From the NCBI GenBank assembly GCA_902786745.1, contig CADADR010000011.1, forward strand, positions 1-64,000: a stretch of 64,000 bases of DNA, read 5' to 3'. Both the position numbers and the translations under genes were made by a program. This DNA is from an uncultured Bacteroidia bacterium. GTDB taxonomy: Bacteria; Bacteroidota; Bacteroidia; Bacteroidales; F082. The notes under the pieces were generated by a model. That model saw only the letters and a list, made by a program, of their open reading frames with translations, had not been told where the DNA came from and searched no databases. This document shows positions 15,276 through 24,855 of this stretch, one piece after another. The first letter of the stretch is position 1. Every line of letters begins with the position of its first letter.

Positions 15276-16802
15276 TTAATGTCTCACCACAAATCGCAGT
15301 GTTGTTTCACCGGCCTTAACCACATACACACCGTTCTCATAGCCTGTCGTGTTGATGCGGAGTTCGCTGCCGTTGGCCTCGAATTCGTCCACCTTTTGGC
15401 CGAGGGCGTTATAGACGCACACCGTGCCAAGGTTTTCGCCCTTCAAGGTCACGAAGTCGTTGGCGGGATTGGGGTAAACCACGATGGTCGGGTCGTCGTT
15501 TTGGCTGACGCCGTCTTCGCAATCATGCTGTTCGTATGCTTCAGCTTCCATGGCATCGATGATGTATTCCAGCGTAGGCGGATAGATGTCGCGGTTGGCG
15601 AAGGTGTGGTCGGGACGGATAAGCATGATGGTAGGATAGTAGCCCACGGGGATGTCTTGTGCAATCTGATTGCCACCGCCGTCGCGGCTGATGGTAGGAT
15701 ACTGCACACCGAATTGGTCGACCCAAGCATGGCACTCGTCGTCATGACCGTTGGGCGAGATTTCCATGAAGAACACATCGTTTTGGTTGCAGCCATAGAG
15801 ACGGTAGGCTTCAACGACATCAGCCATGGGAGTTTCGCTGTACGGATCGCCTGTAAGGAAGAAGTTGATGAGCACGGCCTGGCCGGCGTCGAGGATGTCG
15901 TAAAGGTGGATTTCGTTGCCGTCGATGTCGGTGGCGGTGAAGTCGGGCATGATCTCAGAGGGACCACTGGGTGTGGTGGTGACAGGCTCTTGTACAACCT
16001 CGCCAAGGTTGCCATCGATGTCAGCAGGCACGGCGTAAATCACGTACTCCGTGTCAGGCGTCAAGTCGCTGAAAGTGTTGGAAATGATGTCGGATCCAGG
16101 CATGCCGTAAGTCCAGAGGTATTCGGGAAGCTCGAGGCCTGCAATGCCCATCCATTCCTGGATCTCGGCTTCGGTGGCCATCATGTAGGCATAGGAGGCG
16201 CAGTCTTCATTGGGCGTGAAGGTGGCCGTGACTTCGGTCTCCAGCACTTGGTCAACAGTGATGCTCACCTGCGGGTCATAGCTTGGCGCATTGCAGTCAT
16301 GCTGTTGTAGGCCGAGTTGTTCCAAAGCGTTGATGACGGTCTGGGCATTGTTGATGGGCCACAAGTCGTTGATGACGATGGAACGGTCAGGGGCGATAAC
16401 GATGAGTGTGGGATAGGCACCGATTTGATACTGGCTGCAAATGCCTGTACCGCCAGCCTGCCCGCTGATGGTGGGGTACTCCACGCCGTAGGTGTTGACC
16501 CAGTTGAGGCAAGCCGCATCACTGTCGCCGGTGGCGATTTCCATGTAGAACACATCATGCATGTTGCAACCCATGGCGTAATAGGATTCGACAACTTTCG
16601 GGGTGGCCTGCTGGCAGGGGCCGCAGGTGGTGAAGAAGAAGTCGATAAGCACATACTGGCCGCCGTCGAGGATGTCGAACAGGTGGACTTCTGTGCCGTG
16701 AACGTCAGTAGCCGTGAAGTCGACGGCTTGTGTGAGAGGACATTGCGCTTTCAAGCCAAAACCAAAGGCCAGCGCGAGGATAAGGGTAAATAGTTTTTTC
16801 AT
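15276..16802 (-). CDS. T9SS-secreted protein with two thioredoxin-like domains
   Basis: 508 aa from the ATG at 16802, where a signal peptide (MKKLFTLILALAFGFGLKAQ) starts. Domain 1 (about 25-170) is TlpA/redoxin-like with CGPC at 60-63. A fibronectin-III-like linker (about 175-280) follows. Domain 2 (about 285-430) is an internal duplicate of domain 1 (both begin DFTATD...G.E.HL.DILD.G) but has GDPYSE in place of the CxxC. The end (about 435-508) is a complete type A T9SS sorting domain (VYPNPANDFVTLKG to LRFVVRH). It is presumably a surface thiol-redox or binding protein with one active and one non-redox lobe. It has its own promoter. Confidence 0.88.
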   Translation of the reverse strand: MKKLFTLILALAFGFGLKAQCPLTQAVDFTATDVHGTEVHLFDILDGGQYVLIDFFFTTCGPCQQATPKVVESYYAMGCNMHDVFYMEIATGDSDAACLNWVNTYGVEYPTISGQAGGTGICSQYQIGAYPTLIVIAPDRSIVINDLWPINNAQTVINALEQLGLQQHDCNAPSYDPQVSITVDQVLETEVTATFTPNEDCASYAYMMATEAEIQEWMGIAGLELPEYLWTYGMPGSDIISNTFSDLTPDTEYVIYAVPADIDGNLGEVVQEPVTTTPSGPSEIMPDFTATDIDGNEIHLYDILDAGQAVLINFFLTGDPYSETPMADVVEAYRLYGCNQNDVFFMEISPNGHDDECHAWVDQFGVQYPTISRDGGGNQIAQDIPVGYYPTIMLIRPDHTFANRDIYPPTLEYIIDAMEAEAYEQHDCEDGVSQNDDPTIVVYPNPANDFVTLKGENLGTVCVYNALGQKVDEFEANGSELRINTTGYENGVYVVKAGETTLRFVVRH

Positions 16803-16835
16803 AATGAATGGTATTAATTTGTTGTGATTCCGATG

Positions 16836-16843
16836 CAAAAGTA
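16836..16843 (-). promoter_or_regulatory. -7 promoter box (minus strand)
   Basis: TACTTTTG read on the minus strand, about 34 bp before the ATG at 16802. Confidence 0.65.
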
Positions 16844-16864
16844 AAAAAAACTCTAAACTCTCAA

Positions 16865-19702
16865 CTAATTATCACGATAATCCTTCTTCTTCTCATACTT
16901 CAAATCCTTCAACGCCTGAGCCTTCACGTTGATGGTGAAGTTCCAGCTCTTATAGCTGCCGATAGGAATCCAATTGAAACGCATCTCCCAGCAGTGCAGG
17001 TCGCGGTAGACGCTGAGGTTGGTATAGGAGATCTTGTTGTTGACGAAATCCCAGCCCGTCGAGAAGGTGAACTTCCATTTGGGTGTTAGGCTGATGTCGC
17101 CATTCAAGCCTATGGTATGCACGTAAGTGTTGGTGGCAATACCCATGAAGGCGGCGTAGGCTAAGGATGTCGTGTAGGTAAGGTTGTAGCTGAGCGAGAG
17201 CGACCAGGGAGTGGTCCAGTCTATGTAGGCATTGGGATTGCCAAGGATCTCATCGAGTTCATCGGGGTCGAACATGCCCGATTGTCGGGCATTCTGGTTG
17301 ATCTCGTTTCGCAGGTCTTGGCTCCCTTTCTTGCCTTGCAGTTTCTTGAGGTCGTTTTGGTTGAAGCTGTAATTCAGGCTAAATCGCCACGACGAGCCCG
17401 TCTTTCGGAACAGCCGTCCGTTGTCGATGACTTCGAAACGGTTGATGCGTCGGCCCAAAGAGTCGGCGGCATAGGGGTCCCAAGAGCTGCTGTAATTGAT
17501 GCCCAATTTCTTGAATAAAGTGGTGCGCCCATTGACAGAGATGGGGGAGAAGTTGACGGAGTCTTTGGTGATGTCGTAGTTGCCGGAGATGCTGAAGGAT
17601 TCCAGAATGGGGATTTTCTTGATACCGGTGATGGTGTCGCTACGCGAGGGCACTTTGATTTCCAAGTTGTTTCCCAAGCTATAGGTCAGTAGTCCTTGTT
17701 GGTTTTGCGACGGTGTGCCATAGAGCGCATTTACGAATTTGTTGTAGGTCTTCTCGTCCCCGTTGCCATCGATGTAGGAACCGTATACGCCCCATTTCGG
17801 GTCGCTGAAGTTGGGACGGTAGGTGAAGCCGATGGTGGGGGTGAACACGTGTCGGATGGCGCGGATGGGACCATTGGCGAAGTTGACCATACCATAGATC
17901 TTGGTAGTGAGGTTGGAGCTTGCGCTGAAGTCGACCAAGTTGCGGAAGCCGTGTATGGTGTCGGTCTGCACGCTGTCCTGAACCCATTGCTGCTCGATGC
18001 GTTTGAAGTACATGTAGTCGTTGAAGGTCAGGTTGTTGGTCCACGAGAAGTGTTTGAACAGCTTGATGGTTGCGTTGATGGGAATCCTATGCGAGATGCC
18101 GGTTTGCACATGGTCGCGTATCATCGTTCGGGCCCAACCGCTAAAGTCGTCGGTGAAGCCGCGGAAGAGCGCAGTGTCCGCATCGTTGATATATGCCTTT
18201 CCGTTCATTGTGTAGCCCATGCTCAGACTTTGGTACCAGTGTTTCTTGCCCGCCTTGCCGACGTTCTTCAAGGGATAGAAGGTGTTGACGGTCAATGTCA
18301 TCTCAGGCAGTGATGCGGTGACTTGTCGTGTCAAGGTGTTTTGGCTGTGGCTGGCGTTGAGGGTGAGATAGACCTTGCCAGCGAAGTTGGTTTGATAGGC
18401 GATACTCGACCTGAAGGTGTTGCTCAGCTGGTCGGTGGCAGTCTGGGCGTTGTATTTGTTGAAGTTGGAGCTCACGATGTTCACGTCGGCAGAGAAGTTG
18501 CGCCGCGGATGCGACTTGGGGTCTTGTTTGTGGGTCCAATGGATCTTGAAGTCGGTGCTTTCCTGGTAGTCGGCTGCACCTTTTGTGCCGATCTTGTTGA
18601 CCGCGAAGCCCAAGGCCATCGAACCATTGAAACGATAACGTTTGTTGTAACGGAAGGTCGGCTTGATGCCCCATGAACCACGGGTGTAGATGTCGCCCAA
18701 GATCTGCAAGTCGTAGTTGTCGTTGATGGCCCAATAGTAACCACCGTTTTCGAGGTAGAAACCACGGTTGGCCGACTCGCCATAGGTAGGTATGATGAGT
18801 CCCGACTTTTTGCCTTTTGTGTTAGGAATCATGGCGAACGGCAACACGATGGGCAGGGGGATGTCGGAGATGGTCATATAGATGGGGCCTGTGACGATCT
18901 TGTCGTCAGGGATGACCTTGGCCTTGGTGAACTTGAACTGGTAATGCGGATGGTCTTTCAGGTCGCAGGTGGTGTAGCCCCCCGAGCGTATGTTGATGCT
19001 GTTGTCGTCCATGCGCTTGATGCGTTCGCCATGCAGATAGCCACCGCTTTCCTCCGTCCACACCTTGCTGATGATGCCTTTCTTTGACTTGAAGTTATAT
19101 GACATCTCGACAGCTTCAAAGGTGGACTCGCCTTGGGTGAAGACGGGACGGCCTTGTATTTTCCCTAATGAGTCGACGGTGCCGTGTGCCTTGCACGTGC
19201 TGGTCTCGAGGTCGAATTCCAGATAGTCGGCCTTCAAGACGATGTCGTCGTATTTGGCCTCGGCATTGCCGTAATAGAAAATCTTCTTCTGGCCCATGTC
19301 GCGGTACACCGAGTCGGTTGCCGAGCAAATCACCTTCGTCTCGATGGCTGACTCAGAGCGGTGAGGCGTGATGTGGCGGCGCGTATGTTTCAGGGTGTCA
19401 TATCGGAGCGTGTCGGCTTCGTTGATGCTATCTTTTAGTGGTATTATCGAGTCAAGAGGCGCAATCGTGTCGGTGATGAACGTGGCAATCGTATCAAGGT
19501 GTGCTGAATCTGAGACGATAGGAATGGTGTCAACGATACGAACAGGGGTGATGGCAGTATCGCCTTTGGGTGGTTCGGAAGTGTGTTTATCTTTCTCAAT
19601 ATGAGACATTTGCTTACAACTGCAAAACAAAACCACGGTCATTGCCAATAGGCAAATGGCTACGTGTAGAAAAATATTCTTATATGTTTTGCGTTCTAAC
19701 AA
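16865..19702 (-). CDS. lptD: LPS-assembly protein LptD (start uncertain)
   Basis: About 945 aa. The N-terminal OstA/LptA-like domain (YYGNAEAKYDDIVLKADYLEFD, then GVYLHGERIKRM-type and GGYTTC segments) precedes a large barrel with many strand motifs to the C-terminus. LptD inserts lipopolysaccharide into the outer leaflet. The frame is open far upstream, but the minus-strand promoter box at 19741-19748 limits the transcript. Within it the best start is a TTG at 19702 (LLERKTYKNIFLHVAICLLA...), giving a signal sequence. The ATG at 19642 is the alternative. FCSC in the signal region mimics a lipobox, which is odd for LptD. Confidence 0.85.
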   Translation of the reverse strand: MLERKTYKNIFLHVAICLLAMTVVLFCSCKQMSHIEKDKHTSEPPKGDTAITPVRIVDTIPIVSDSAHLDTIATFITDTIAPLDSIIPLKDSINEADTLRYDTLKHTRRHITPHRSESAIETKVICSATDSVYRDMGQKKIFYYGNAEAKYDDIVLKADYLEFDLETSTCKAHGTVDSLGKIQGRPVFTQGESTFEAVEMSYNFKSKKGIISKVWTEESGGYLHGERIKRMDDNSINIRSGGYTTCDLKDHPHYQFKFTKAKVIPDDKIVTGPIYMTISDIPLPIVLPFAMIPNTKGKKSGLIIPTYGESANRGFYLENGGYYWAINDNYDLQILGDIYTRGSWGIKPTFRYNKRYRFNGSMALGFAVNKIGTKGAADYQESTDFKIHWTHKQDPKSHPRRNFSADVNIVSSNFNKYNAQTATDQLSNTFRSSIAYQTNFAGKVYLTLNASHSQNTLTRQVTASLPEMTLTVNTFYPLKNVGKAGKKHWYQSLSMGYTMNGKAYINDADTALFRGFTDDFSGWARTMIRDHVQTGISHRIPINATIKLFKHFSWTNNLTFNDYMYFKRIEQQWVQDSVQTDTIHGFRNLVDFSASSNLTTKIYGMVNFANGPIRAIRHVFTPTIGFTYRPNFSDPKWGVYGSYIDGNGDEKTYNKFVNALYGTPSQNQQGLLTYSLGNNLEIKVPSRSDTITGIKKIPILESFSISGNYDITKDSVNFSPISVNGRTTLFKKLGINYSSSWDPYAADSLGRRINRFEVIDNGRLFRKTGSSWRFSLNYSFNQNDLKKLQGKKGSQDLRNEINQNARQSGMFDPDELDEILGNPNAYIDWTTPWSLSLSYNLTYTTSLAYAAFMGIATNTYVHTIGLNGDISLTPKWKFTFSTGWDFVNNKISYTNLSVYRDLHCWEMRFNWIPIGSYKSWNFTINVKAQALKDLKYEKKKDYRDN

Positions 19703-19722
19703 ATTGAAAACAATTACTTTTG
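19688..19722 (+). promoter_or_regulatory. Promoter of the amidase gene
   Basis: TTTG (19688-19691) and TACTTTTG (19715-19722), 23 bp apart. It lies within the 5' region of the opposing lptD transcript. Confidence 0.65.
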
Positions 19723-19740
19723 TACACTTGAAATCCGCTG

Positions 19741-19748
19741 CAAAGATA
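19741..19748 (-). promoter_or_regulatory. -7 box of lptD promoter (minus strand)
   Basis: TATCTTTG followed by C on the minus strand. Its predicted start, near 19734, faces the start of the amidase transcript near 19729. Confidence 0.65.
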
Positions 19749-19766
19749 GTTTTTCTTCGCGCATAA

Positions 19767-20882
19767 ATGAACGAACTCAATATGATACAACGAAAGATTT
19801 TCCGATTTGGTGTTTTTATCCTGCTTTTTCTGATGCCGTTTGTGACCATGGCCCAAAAAGGGGAGAAGATACAAACCATTGTCATCGATGCAGGTCATGG
19901 AGGCAAGGACACGGGAGCTTTGGGCAAGGTGACAACGGAAAAGGCACTCAATTTGGCCGTTGCCTTGAAATTCGGCAATTACATCAAGGAGAATCTACCC
20001 GATGTGAAGGTCATCTATACTCGCGATAAGGACAGGTTTGTTGAGTTGAGCGAACGCGCAGCCATTGCCAACCGTAACAATGCCGACGTGTTCATCTCCA
20101 TCCATTGCAATTCCACTGAAGGCAGCACTACGGCAAACGGCGCGGAGACTTTCGTCATGGGCGAATCGAAAAATGAGAAGAACCTCGCCATAGCAAAGAA
20201 GGAAAATGCCGCCATCTTGTTGGAAGACAACACGGATGCTTACGACAACTTCGACCCCAACAGCACCGAGGCCTATATCCTCTTCTCGCTCTCACAAAGC
20301 ATGTATCAAAAACAAAGCCTCGACCTTGCCGCCAAAGTGCAGAAGCAATTCACCCAGAAGGTGGGGCGCCACGACCGTGGCGTGCAACAGGCGGGATTCC
20401 TCGTGCTTTGGAAGACCTCCATGCCGAGCATTCTCGTTGAATTGGGTTTCATCAACAACACTAAGGAAGAACAATTTCTCAACTCCGAGAAAGGCCAAAC
20501 CCAGATGGCGCTGGCGCTTTATCGCGCTTTCGAGGAATACAAACGTGAGTTTGAAGCAGAGAACCACACCTCGGGCCAACCCGAAGTCAGCGAGAAGCCT
20601 ACCAGCAGCAATGTCGGCAACACCTATTTCGCCGTGCAGTTTGCCAGCCGCGACAAGAAAGTGGCTTCTACCGACAAGGCCTTCAGCGGCGTGAAAGAGG
20701 TCGATGTCTATGAATACAACGGTGCTTTCCGTTACATCTCAGGCAAGTTCACCAGCAAGGATGCGGCCATGAAACGCCAATCCGAGGTGCGCGCCTTGGG
20801 CTACAAAGACGCCTTCGTCGTCGCCTTCGTCAACGGCGAGCGCGGCACGATCAAACAGGCCGAGGAGGCACTGAAGAAATAA
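19767..20882 (+). CDS. N-acetylmuramoyl-L-alanine amidase with SPOR domain
   Basis: 371 aa. The signal peptide ends VTMAQ; the start could also be the ATG at 19782. The Amidase_3 domain (about 35-265) has the zinc motifs DAGHGGKDTGA and SIHCNS, and the catalytic Glu in LVELGFINN. It cleaves the amide bond between MurNAc and the stem peptide. Residues about 285-371 form a SPOR-type domain (YFAVQFAS...YEYNGAFRYISG) that binds denuded glycan at division sites. The insert SQSMYQKQSLDLA is the regulatory helix typical of AmiC-like enzymes. Divergent from lptD; its stop codon abuts the stop of the convergent DUF4249 gene. Confidence 0.92.
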   Translation: MNELNMIQRKIFRFGVFILLFLMPFVTMAQKGEKIQTIVIDAGHGGKDTGALGKVTTEKALNLAVALKFGNYIKENLPDVKVIYTRDKDRFVELSERAAIANRNNADVFISIHCNSTEGSTTANGAETFVMGESKNEKNLAIAKKENAAILLEDNTDAYDNFDPNSTEAYILFSLSQSMYQKQSLDLAAKVQKQFTQKVGRHDRGVQQAGFLVLWKTSMPSILVELGFINNTKEEQFLNSEKGQTQMALALYRAFEEYKREFEAENHTSGQPEVSEKPTSSNVGNTYFAVQFASRDKKVASTDKAFSGVKEVDVYEYNGAFRYISGKFTSKDAAMKRQSEVRALGYKDAFVVAFVNGERGTIKQAEEALKK

Positions 20883-21935
20883 TCACCAAACCGGAAAACT
20901 AATCACCTTGTCGTTGCTGCCAGCCACAAGGCCGAAGCCGTTCTTCACATTGGAATATACGCCAACGGGCTCACTATAGTATTGTGACAGGCTATTGCCT
21001 GAAGTGATGGTGGTGTAGTAATTGTATGCCCCTTCGGTCAAATGCCTCAACTTTATTTCAACGAAGGCATTGATGCTGTCGTTGGCCTTGAAAAGCGTAT
21101 TGGTGACCATGGGGATTTCCATGCGATAGCTGCCTCCGTCAAAGGAGGCATCGTTGAAGGTGCTTCTTGAGCGGTTAGTCAAGCCGACGTCAATGCCGAA
21201 CTGGTCTTCCAATTGCACCGTTGAGGTGCCGATGATGGGGTCGTTGAAATAGACTTGGTTCAACTCAGCGGGCTGGTCGTAGTATTCCCGCCCATCGGGA
21301 TAGCTCCAGTCGCCTTCAGTACGCATAGATGCTTCAAGACAATAAAGATCCAACACACCAGGATTGGGGTCGGTGATTTCTATCGTGACGGTGAGGTGCT
21401 TTCGATATTCTTTCAGCCAAACCGTTATGGTGGAGTCGCTGTCGGGCACAGGAACACGATAGCCTCTCGCGCTCGTGGTGTCCCATTTCGTGATGCGGGC
21501 GTCTTCAAAACTACCTATGGGCTCATTCGGTAAAGCCTCCGAACTGCCTTCTATCTCGTCAAACCCAGGTGCCGTGACGCTGATTTTGACCACATCGCCG
21601 ATTTGCGGCACATAATCGTGCGTGAAATAATAACTGACAAAGAACATAGGAGGATTCAGATAGTCATAATAGGTTGTGTCACCGTTCAGCTGCATCTCGC
21701 CTTTGCTTACGCCGTTTACGAAAAGGAAGGCTTGTGTACCCTCTGGCATTTCGTAGTCAGTGATGGTGTCGAAAACGAAGTCACTTTTGTAAACCTTCAC
21801 CATGATAGGTTCTCCAGGTATGGCGATGCAGTTAACAACCAATTTTGGGTCAACATATTCGCCTTTGAATTTCAGAGGCTTGGTGCAGGCTGAAAACAGA
21901 ACCATGCAAATTATTGGGATTAATGTTTTTTTCAT
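20883..21935 (-). CDS. DUF4249 lipoprotein, partner of a TonB receptor
   Basis: 350 aa. The signal ends in a lipobox (MVLFSACTK, Cys17), so it is a lipoprotein. Beta-rich throughout, with DUF4249 hallmarks: an opening LVVNCIAIPGEPIMVKVYKS, a central ISVTAPGFDEIEG, and a late AFVEIKLRHLTEGAYNYY. DUF4249 genes commonly follow TonB receptor genes with a regulatory-like domain, as here: the receptor ends 53 bp upstream and a palindromic element fills the gap. It probably sits on the outer membrane and helps the receptor, but its biochemical role is unknown. Confidence 0.85.
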   Translation of the reverse strand: MKKTLIPIICMVLFSACTKPLKFKGEYVDPKLVVNCIAIPGEPIMVKVYKSDFVFDTITDYEMPEGTQAFLFVNGVSKGEMQLNGDTTYYDYLNPPMFFVSYYFTHDYVPQIGDVVKISVTAPGFDEIEGSSEALPNEPIGSFEDARITKWDTTSARGYRVPVPDSDSTITVWLKEYRKHLTVTIEITDPNPGVLDLYCLEASMRTEGDWSYPDGREYYDQPAELNQVYFNDPIIGTSTVQLEDQFGIDVGLTNRSRSTFNDASFDGGSYRMEIPMVTNTLFKANDSINAFVEIKLRHLTEGAYNYYTTITSGNSLSQYYSEPVGVYSNVKNGFGLVAGSNDKVISFPVW

Positions 21936-21952
21936 TTGAATTGTTGTTGCTG

Positions 21953-21980
21953 GTAGAGACGTAGCGCGCTACGTCTCTAC
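21953..21980. repeat. Palindromic element A, copy 3 (operon spacer)
   Basis: Perfect 28-bp palindrome, GTAGAGACGTAGCG plus its complement, between the TonB receptor and DUF4249 genes. It may form an mRNA hairpin that sets the expression ratio. Confidence 0.9.
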
Positions 21981-21988
21981 AATGATGG

Positions 21989-24406
21989 TTAGAATTTATA
22001 ACTGTACGAAACTGAAGGAATAATCGGGAAGATGCTGACCTGCTGCAGCTGCGGCAGCCCCGTGTGTTGGTCATAGCCACGAATGACGATGAAGGGGTTC
22101 TGTCGGTTGTAGACATTGTAGATGCTGATGTTCCACACGCGCTCGCCGTGCTTCTTCTGCTTGCGGAAGTTCATGCCGAGGTCTAGGCGGTGATACACGG
22201 GCATCCTGAAGTTGTTGCGTTCCACATAGCCGATGATGGGCGTCCCGACAACACTGCCACCATATTGTGAATAATAGGTGATAGGAATGCCTGGATAGGC
22301 TTGTGTGGGCAAGGTGCCGCAATTGCCGCTACTGATGACCCAAGTGCCACTGATATCGAAGCGGTCGCTGAACTTGTGCTGCACGGTGATGCTGAAGTCG
22401 TGGCGACGGTCGTATTTGGCAGGAAATGGATTGCCGTTATTGATTTCCATGCCTTCGCGGTCGAATTTGCGCATGGAACGCGCCCAGGTGTAACCAACCC
22501 AGCCCGTGGTCTTGCCGAAGGAGCGTTGCACAAGCAGTTCCACACCGTAGGCCCAGCCTTTGCCCAGGTTCACCTTGTCTTCCCAGCCTTGGCTGGTGCC
22601 AAAGAACGAGGTGCCGTCTTTGTATTCCAGCACATTGTCCATCCGCTTGTAATAGCCTTCAAGCGAGATGTCGAACAGGTTGGGCAACTCATAGAAGCCT
22701 CCCAATGAGAACTGATGTCCACGTTCAGGCGCAATCCGTGCCGTGACGGGCACCCAAAGATCGGTGGGCATGGTGATGTTGCTGTTGGAAAGCAGGTGGA
22801 TGTATTGCGTCATGTAGGCATAACCCGCCTTGAGTGAGAAATGAGGCGCCACTATGGCGCTCATGCTGAGACGGGGCTGTAACGAGTGGTAGAAGTTGCC
22901 TTGCACCGCAAAAGCGGAATAGTGCAGCCCGACATTCATCTTGACGGCTTCGCTCAGCGTGATGTTATCCTCGACATAGAGCATGGCTTCATGGGCATGC
23001 ACGTCGCCCGTGTTGGCCACGGTGTCCGTATTGGCTTCCGCTTCGGTGAAGTTGATCTTCATCGACTGCACCTCGGGGCGGAAGAAATGATAGGTGTAGC
23101 CACCGCCGAAGCGGATGTCGTGCCTCGGGTTGGGCGCGTAATGGAAATCGGTGCGTGCCGTGAGGTCATGGATGCCCGAATGGAAGTTCATGGCCATCTC
23201 ATCGGTCGAGGTGTAGGCGGTAGGCTTGAATTGCTCGTAGGTGTAGTTTTGGTCCATGCCGAGGTCGTGGCGGTATTGGGTGTAGCTCGCCGAAGCATCC
23301 ATGAAGAGTTTGGGCGATATGATGTGGTTCCAACGCAGTGCGCCCACCTTGTTGCCCCATTTCCAGTTCAAGCCAAGCTTCTCGTGGTCGGCGTACATGT
23401 CCTCATAGGTATAGTCCCATTTCACATTGGCGTAGATCTTGTCGTCGCCGCTGTACCAACTCAAATACAGACGGTCTTTGTCGGAGATTTTCCAGTTGAG
23501 CTTGGCGTTGAGGTCGTAGAAATAATAGCCCAACGAGAACTTGTCGATGCTCGGGTCGGCCAACTTTCCGATGAGGCCATAAAGGTTGGTGAGGGCATCG
23601 GAATAGGTGCGGCGAAACGACAGGTTAAACGACAATTTATCTTTCACAATCGGGCCTTCAAGGTTGAGTTTTGAAGAAATCAATCCGATGCTGAAGTTGC
23701 CGTGGTATTTCTGCATATCGCCGTCTTTCATGCGCACATCCACGACAGAGGAGATACGTCCGCCATAACGCGCAGGGAAACCGCCTTTGTATAAGGTGAC
23801 GTTTTTCAGTGCATCGGGGTTGAAGACGGAGAAAAAGCCGAACATGTGGTTGACGTTGTAGAGCGGTACACCGTCCATGAGGAGCAGGTTCTCGTCGGGG
23901 CCGCCGCCACGCACATAGAGTCCGGCCGAGCCTTCCGAGCCGTTCTGCACGCCCGGCAGCAGCTGGATGGCTTTCAGCACGTCGGCCTCGCCCATCAGGG
24001 TCGGAATACTTTTGATTTGCTTGATGGGTAACTCGATGATGCTCATCTGAGGATTGTTGGCGCCCACCGTGGCACGGTTGGCCTCCACCGTGACTTCCTG
24101 CAACTGGATGTTGCTACTCATCTTCACCGTGATGAGGGTGTCGGCAACCAAGTTGAACGCTTGGTTCACAGCGTCATAACCCACAAAAGAAAACTGCAGG
24201 TCGACGGGACCTTCGTTCAAGGTCAGGGAATAATAGCCATAGTTGTTGGTGGCGCAACCTTGCCTTGAGTTGCGGTCAATCACCGTCGCCCCAATCAAGG
24301 TCTCTCGGCTGGCGGCATCCATCACATAGCCGCTGATGCAATGCTTCTGCGCCATCGCCGACAACGACAGCAGCAGAAGGAATAAAAAAGGAATTGTTTT
24401 TCGCAT
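21989..24406 (-). CDS. TonB-dependent receptor with carboxypeptidase-regulatory-like domain
   Basis: 805 aa. The signal peptide (MRKTIPFLFLLLLSLSAMAQ) is followed by a CarboxypepD_reg-like domain (about 22-105: ISGYVMDAASRETLIGATV), a plug (about 120-225: IKSIPTLMGEADVLKAIQLLPG, GLYVRGGGPDENLLLMDGVP) and a 22-strand barrel ending in Phe. It is an active outer-membrane importer driven by TonB-ExbBD. The substrate is unknown. It lacks a SusD neighbour and is paired with DUF4249 instead, so a starch-type system is unlikely; peptides, metals or other ligands are possible. Confidence 0.92.
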   Translation of the reverse strand: MRKTIPFLFLLLLSLSAMAQKHCISGYVMDAASRETLIGATVIDRNSRQGCATNNYGYYSLTLNEGPVDLQFSFVGYDAVNQAFNLVADTLITVKMSSNIQLQEVTVEANRATVGANNPQMSIIELPIKQIKSIPTLMGEADVLKAIQLLPGVQNGSEGSAGLYVRGGGPDENLLLMDGVPLYNVNHMFGFFSVFNPDALKNVTLYKGGFPARYGGRISSVVDVRMKDGDMQKYHGNFSIGLISSKLNLEGPIVKDKLSFNLSFRRTYSDALTNLYGLIGKLADPSIDKFSLGYYFYDLNAKLNWKISDKDRLYLSWYSGDDKIYANVKWDYTYEDMYADHEKLGLNWKWGNKVGALRWNHIISPKLFMDASASYTQYRHDLGMDQNYTYEQFKPTAYTSTDEMAMNFHSGIHDLTARTDFHYAPNPRHDIRFGGGYTYHFFRPEVQSMKINFTEAEANTDTVANTGDVHAHEAMLYVEDNITLSEAVKMNVGLHYSAFAVQGNFYHSLQPRLSMSAIVAPHFSLKAGYAYMTQYIHLLSNSNITMPTDLWVPVTARIAPERGHQFSLGGFYELPNLFDISLEGYYKRMDNVLEYKDGTSFFGTSQGWEDKVNLGKGWAYGVELLVQRSFGKTTGWVGYTWARSMRKFDREGMEINNGNPFPAKYDRRHDFSITVQHKFSDRFDISGTWVISSGNCGTLPTQAYPGIPITYYSQYGGSVVGTPIIGYVERNNFRMPVYHRLDLGMNFRKQKKHGERVWNISIYNVYNRQNPFIVIRGYDQHTGLPQLQQVSIFPIIPSVSYSYKF

Positions 24407-24587
24407 GAATGCTTGGTTTGGTTAATTGTCAATCTAACCCCTATACCTAGTATATTATTGTCTGAAACGGCAAAATAATTATTTGGGTGTTCCAATGGTC
24501 AACAACCTTTCCCGATGGTTTTGCGATGGGTGGTTTATTCATTTCACCTAAACATCTCTTTCTAGTGGATAGGTTATACACCCTCCT

Positions 24588-24809
24588 TCACTTATCGCTC
24601 TCCCACCTGCTCATCCCGCCATGCAACACATGCCACCGCTGCATTTGCTCATCGAAGGCCTCCACCGAGTCCTTTTTCAGGCTGCCGGCAAGTTCCTTAC
24701 CGCTTTGGATAAGGGTTTGGGTTGGCTCCTTTTGGTCACTTTGATGGCATCCCGCCAGCAGCAGGATGGTCACCACAAAAACCAAACTGAAAAACCTTCT
24801 AATTCTCAT
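24588..24809 (-). CDS. Tiny lipoprotein (copy 1)
   Basis: 73 aa. Signal MRIRRFFSLVFVVTILLLAGC with a good lipobox (LLAGC), then about 50 polar residues (SDQKEPTQ, KKDSVEAFDEQMQRW, ending MSRWESDK). Family not recognised. The mature part is duplicated at 25695-25892 with roughly 85-90% DNA identity, on the other side of the barrel gene at 24856. Conservation of protein sequence between the copies supports a real gene. Confidence 0.7.
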   Translation of the reverse strand: MRIRRFFSLVFVVTILLLAGCHQSDQKEPTQTLIQSGKELAGSLKKDSVEAFDEQMQRWHVLHGGMSRWESDK

Positions 24810-24855
24810 AAGTTATTAACAATCAAACTTTAGCCCTTTTAGTCGTACTTGAGTA

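Noticed and set aside
15174..16310. 378-codon plus-strand open frame
   Set aside because: It lies opposite the T9SS thioredoxin gene, which has a signal peptide, two domains and a sorting domain. The plus frame has no recognisable protein.
24621..24833. Small plus-strand proteins at 24.5-24.8 kb and 25.6-25.9 kb
   Set aside because: They are antisense to the duplicated lipoprotein. Their mutual similarity simply reflects the DNA duplication.
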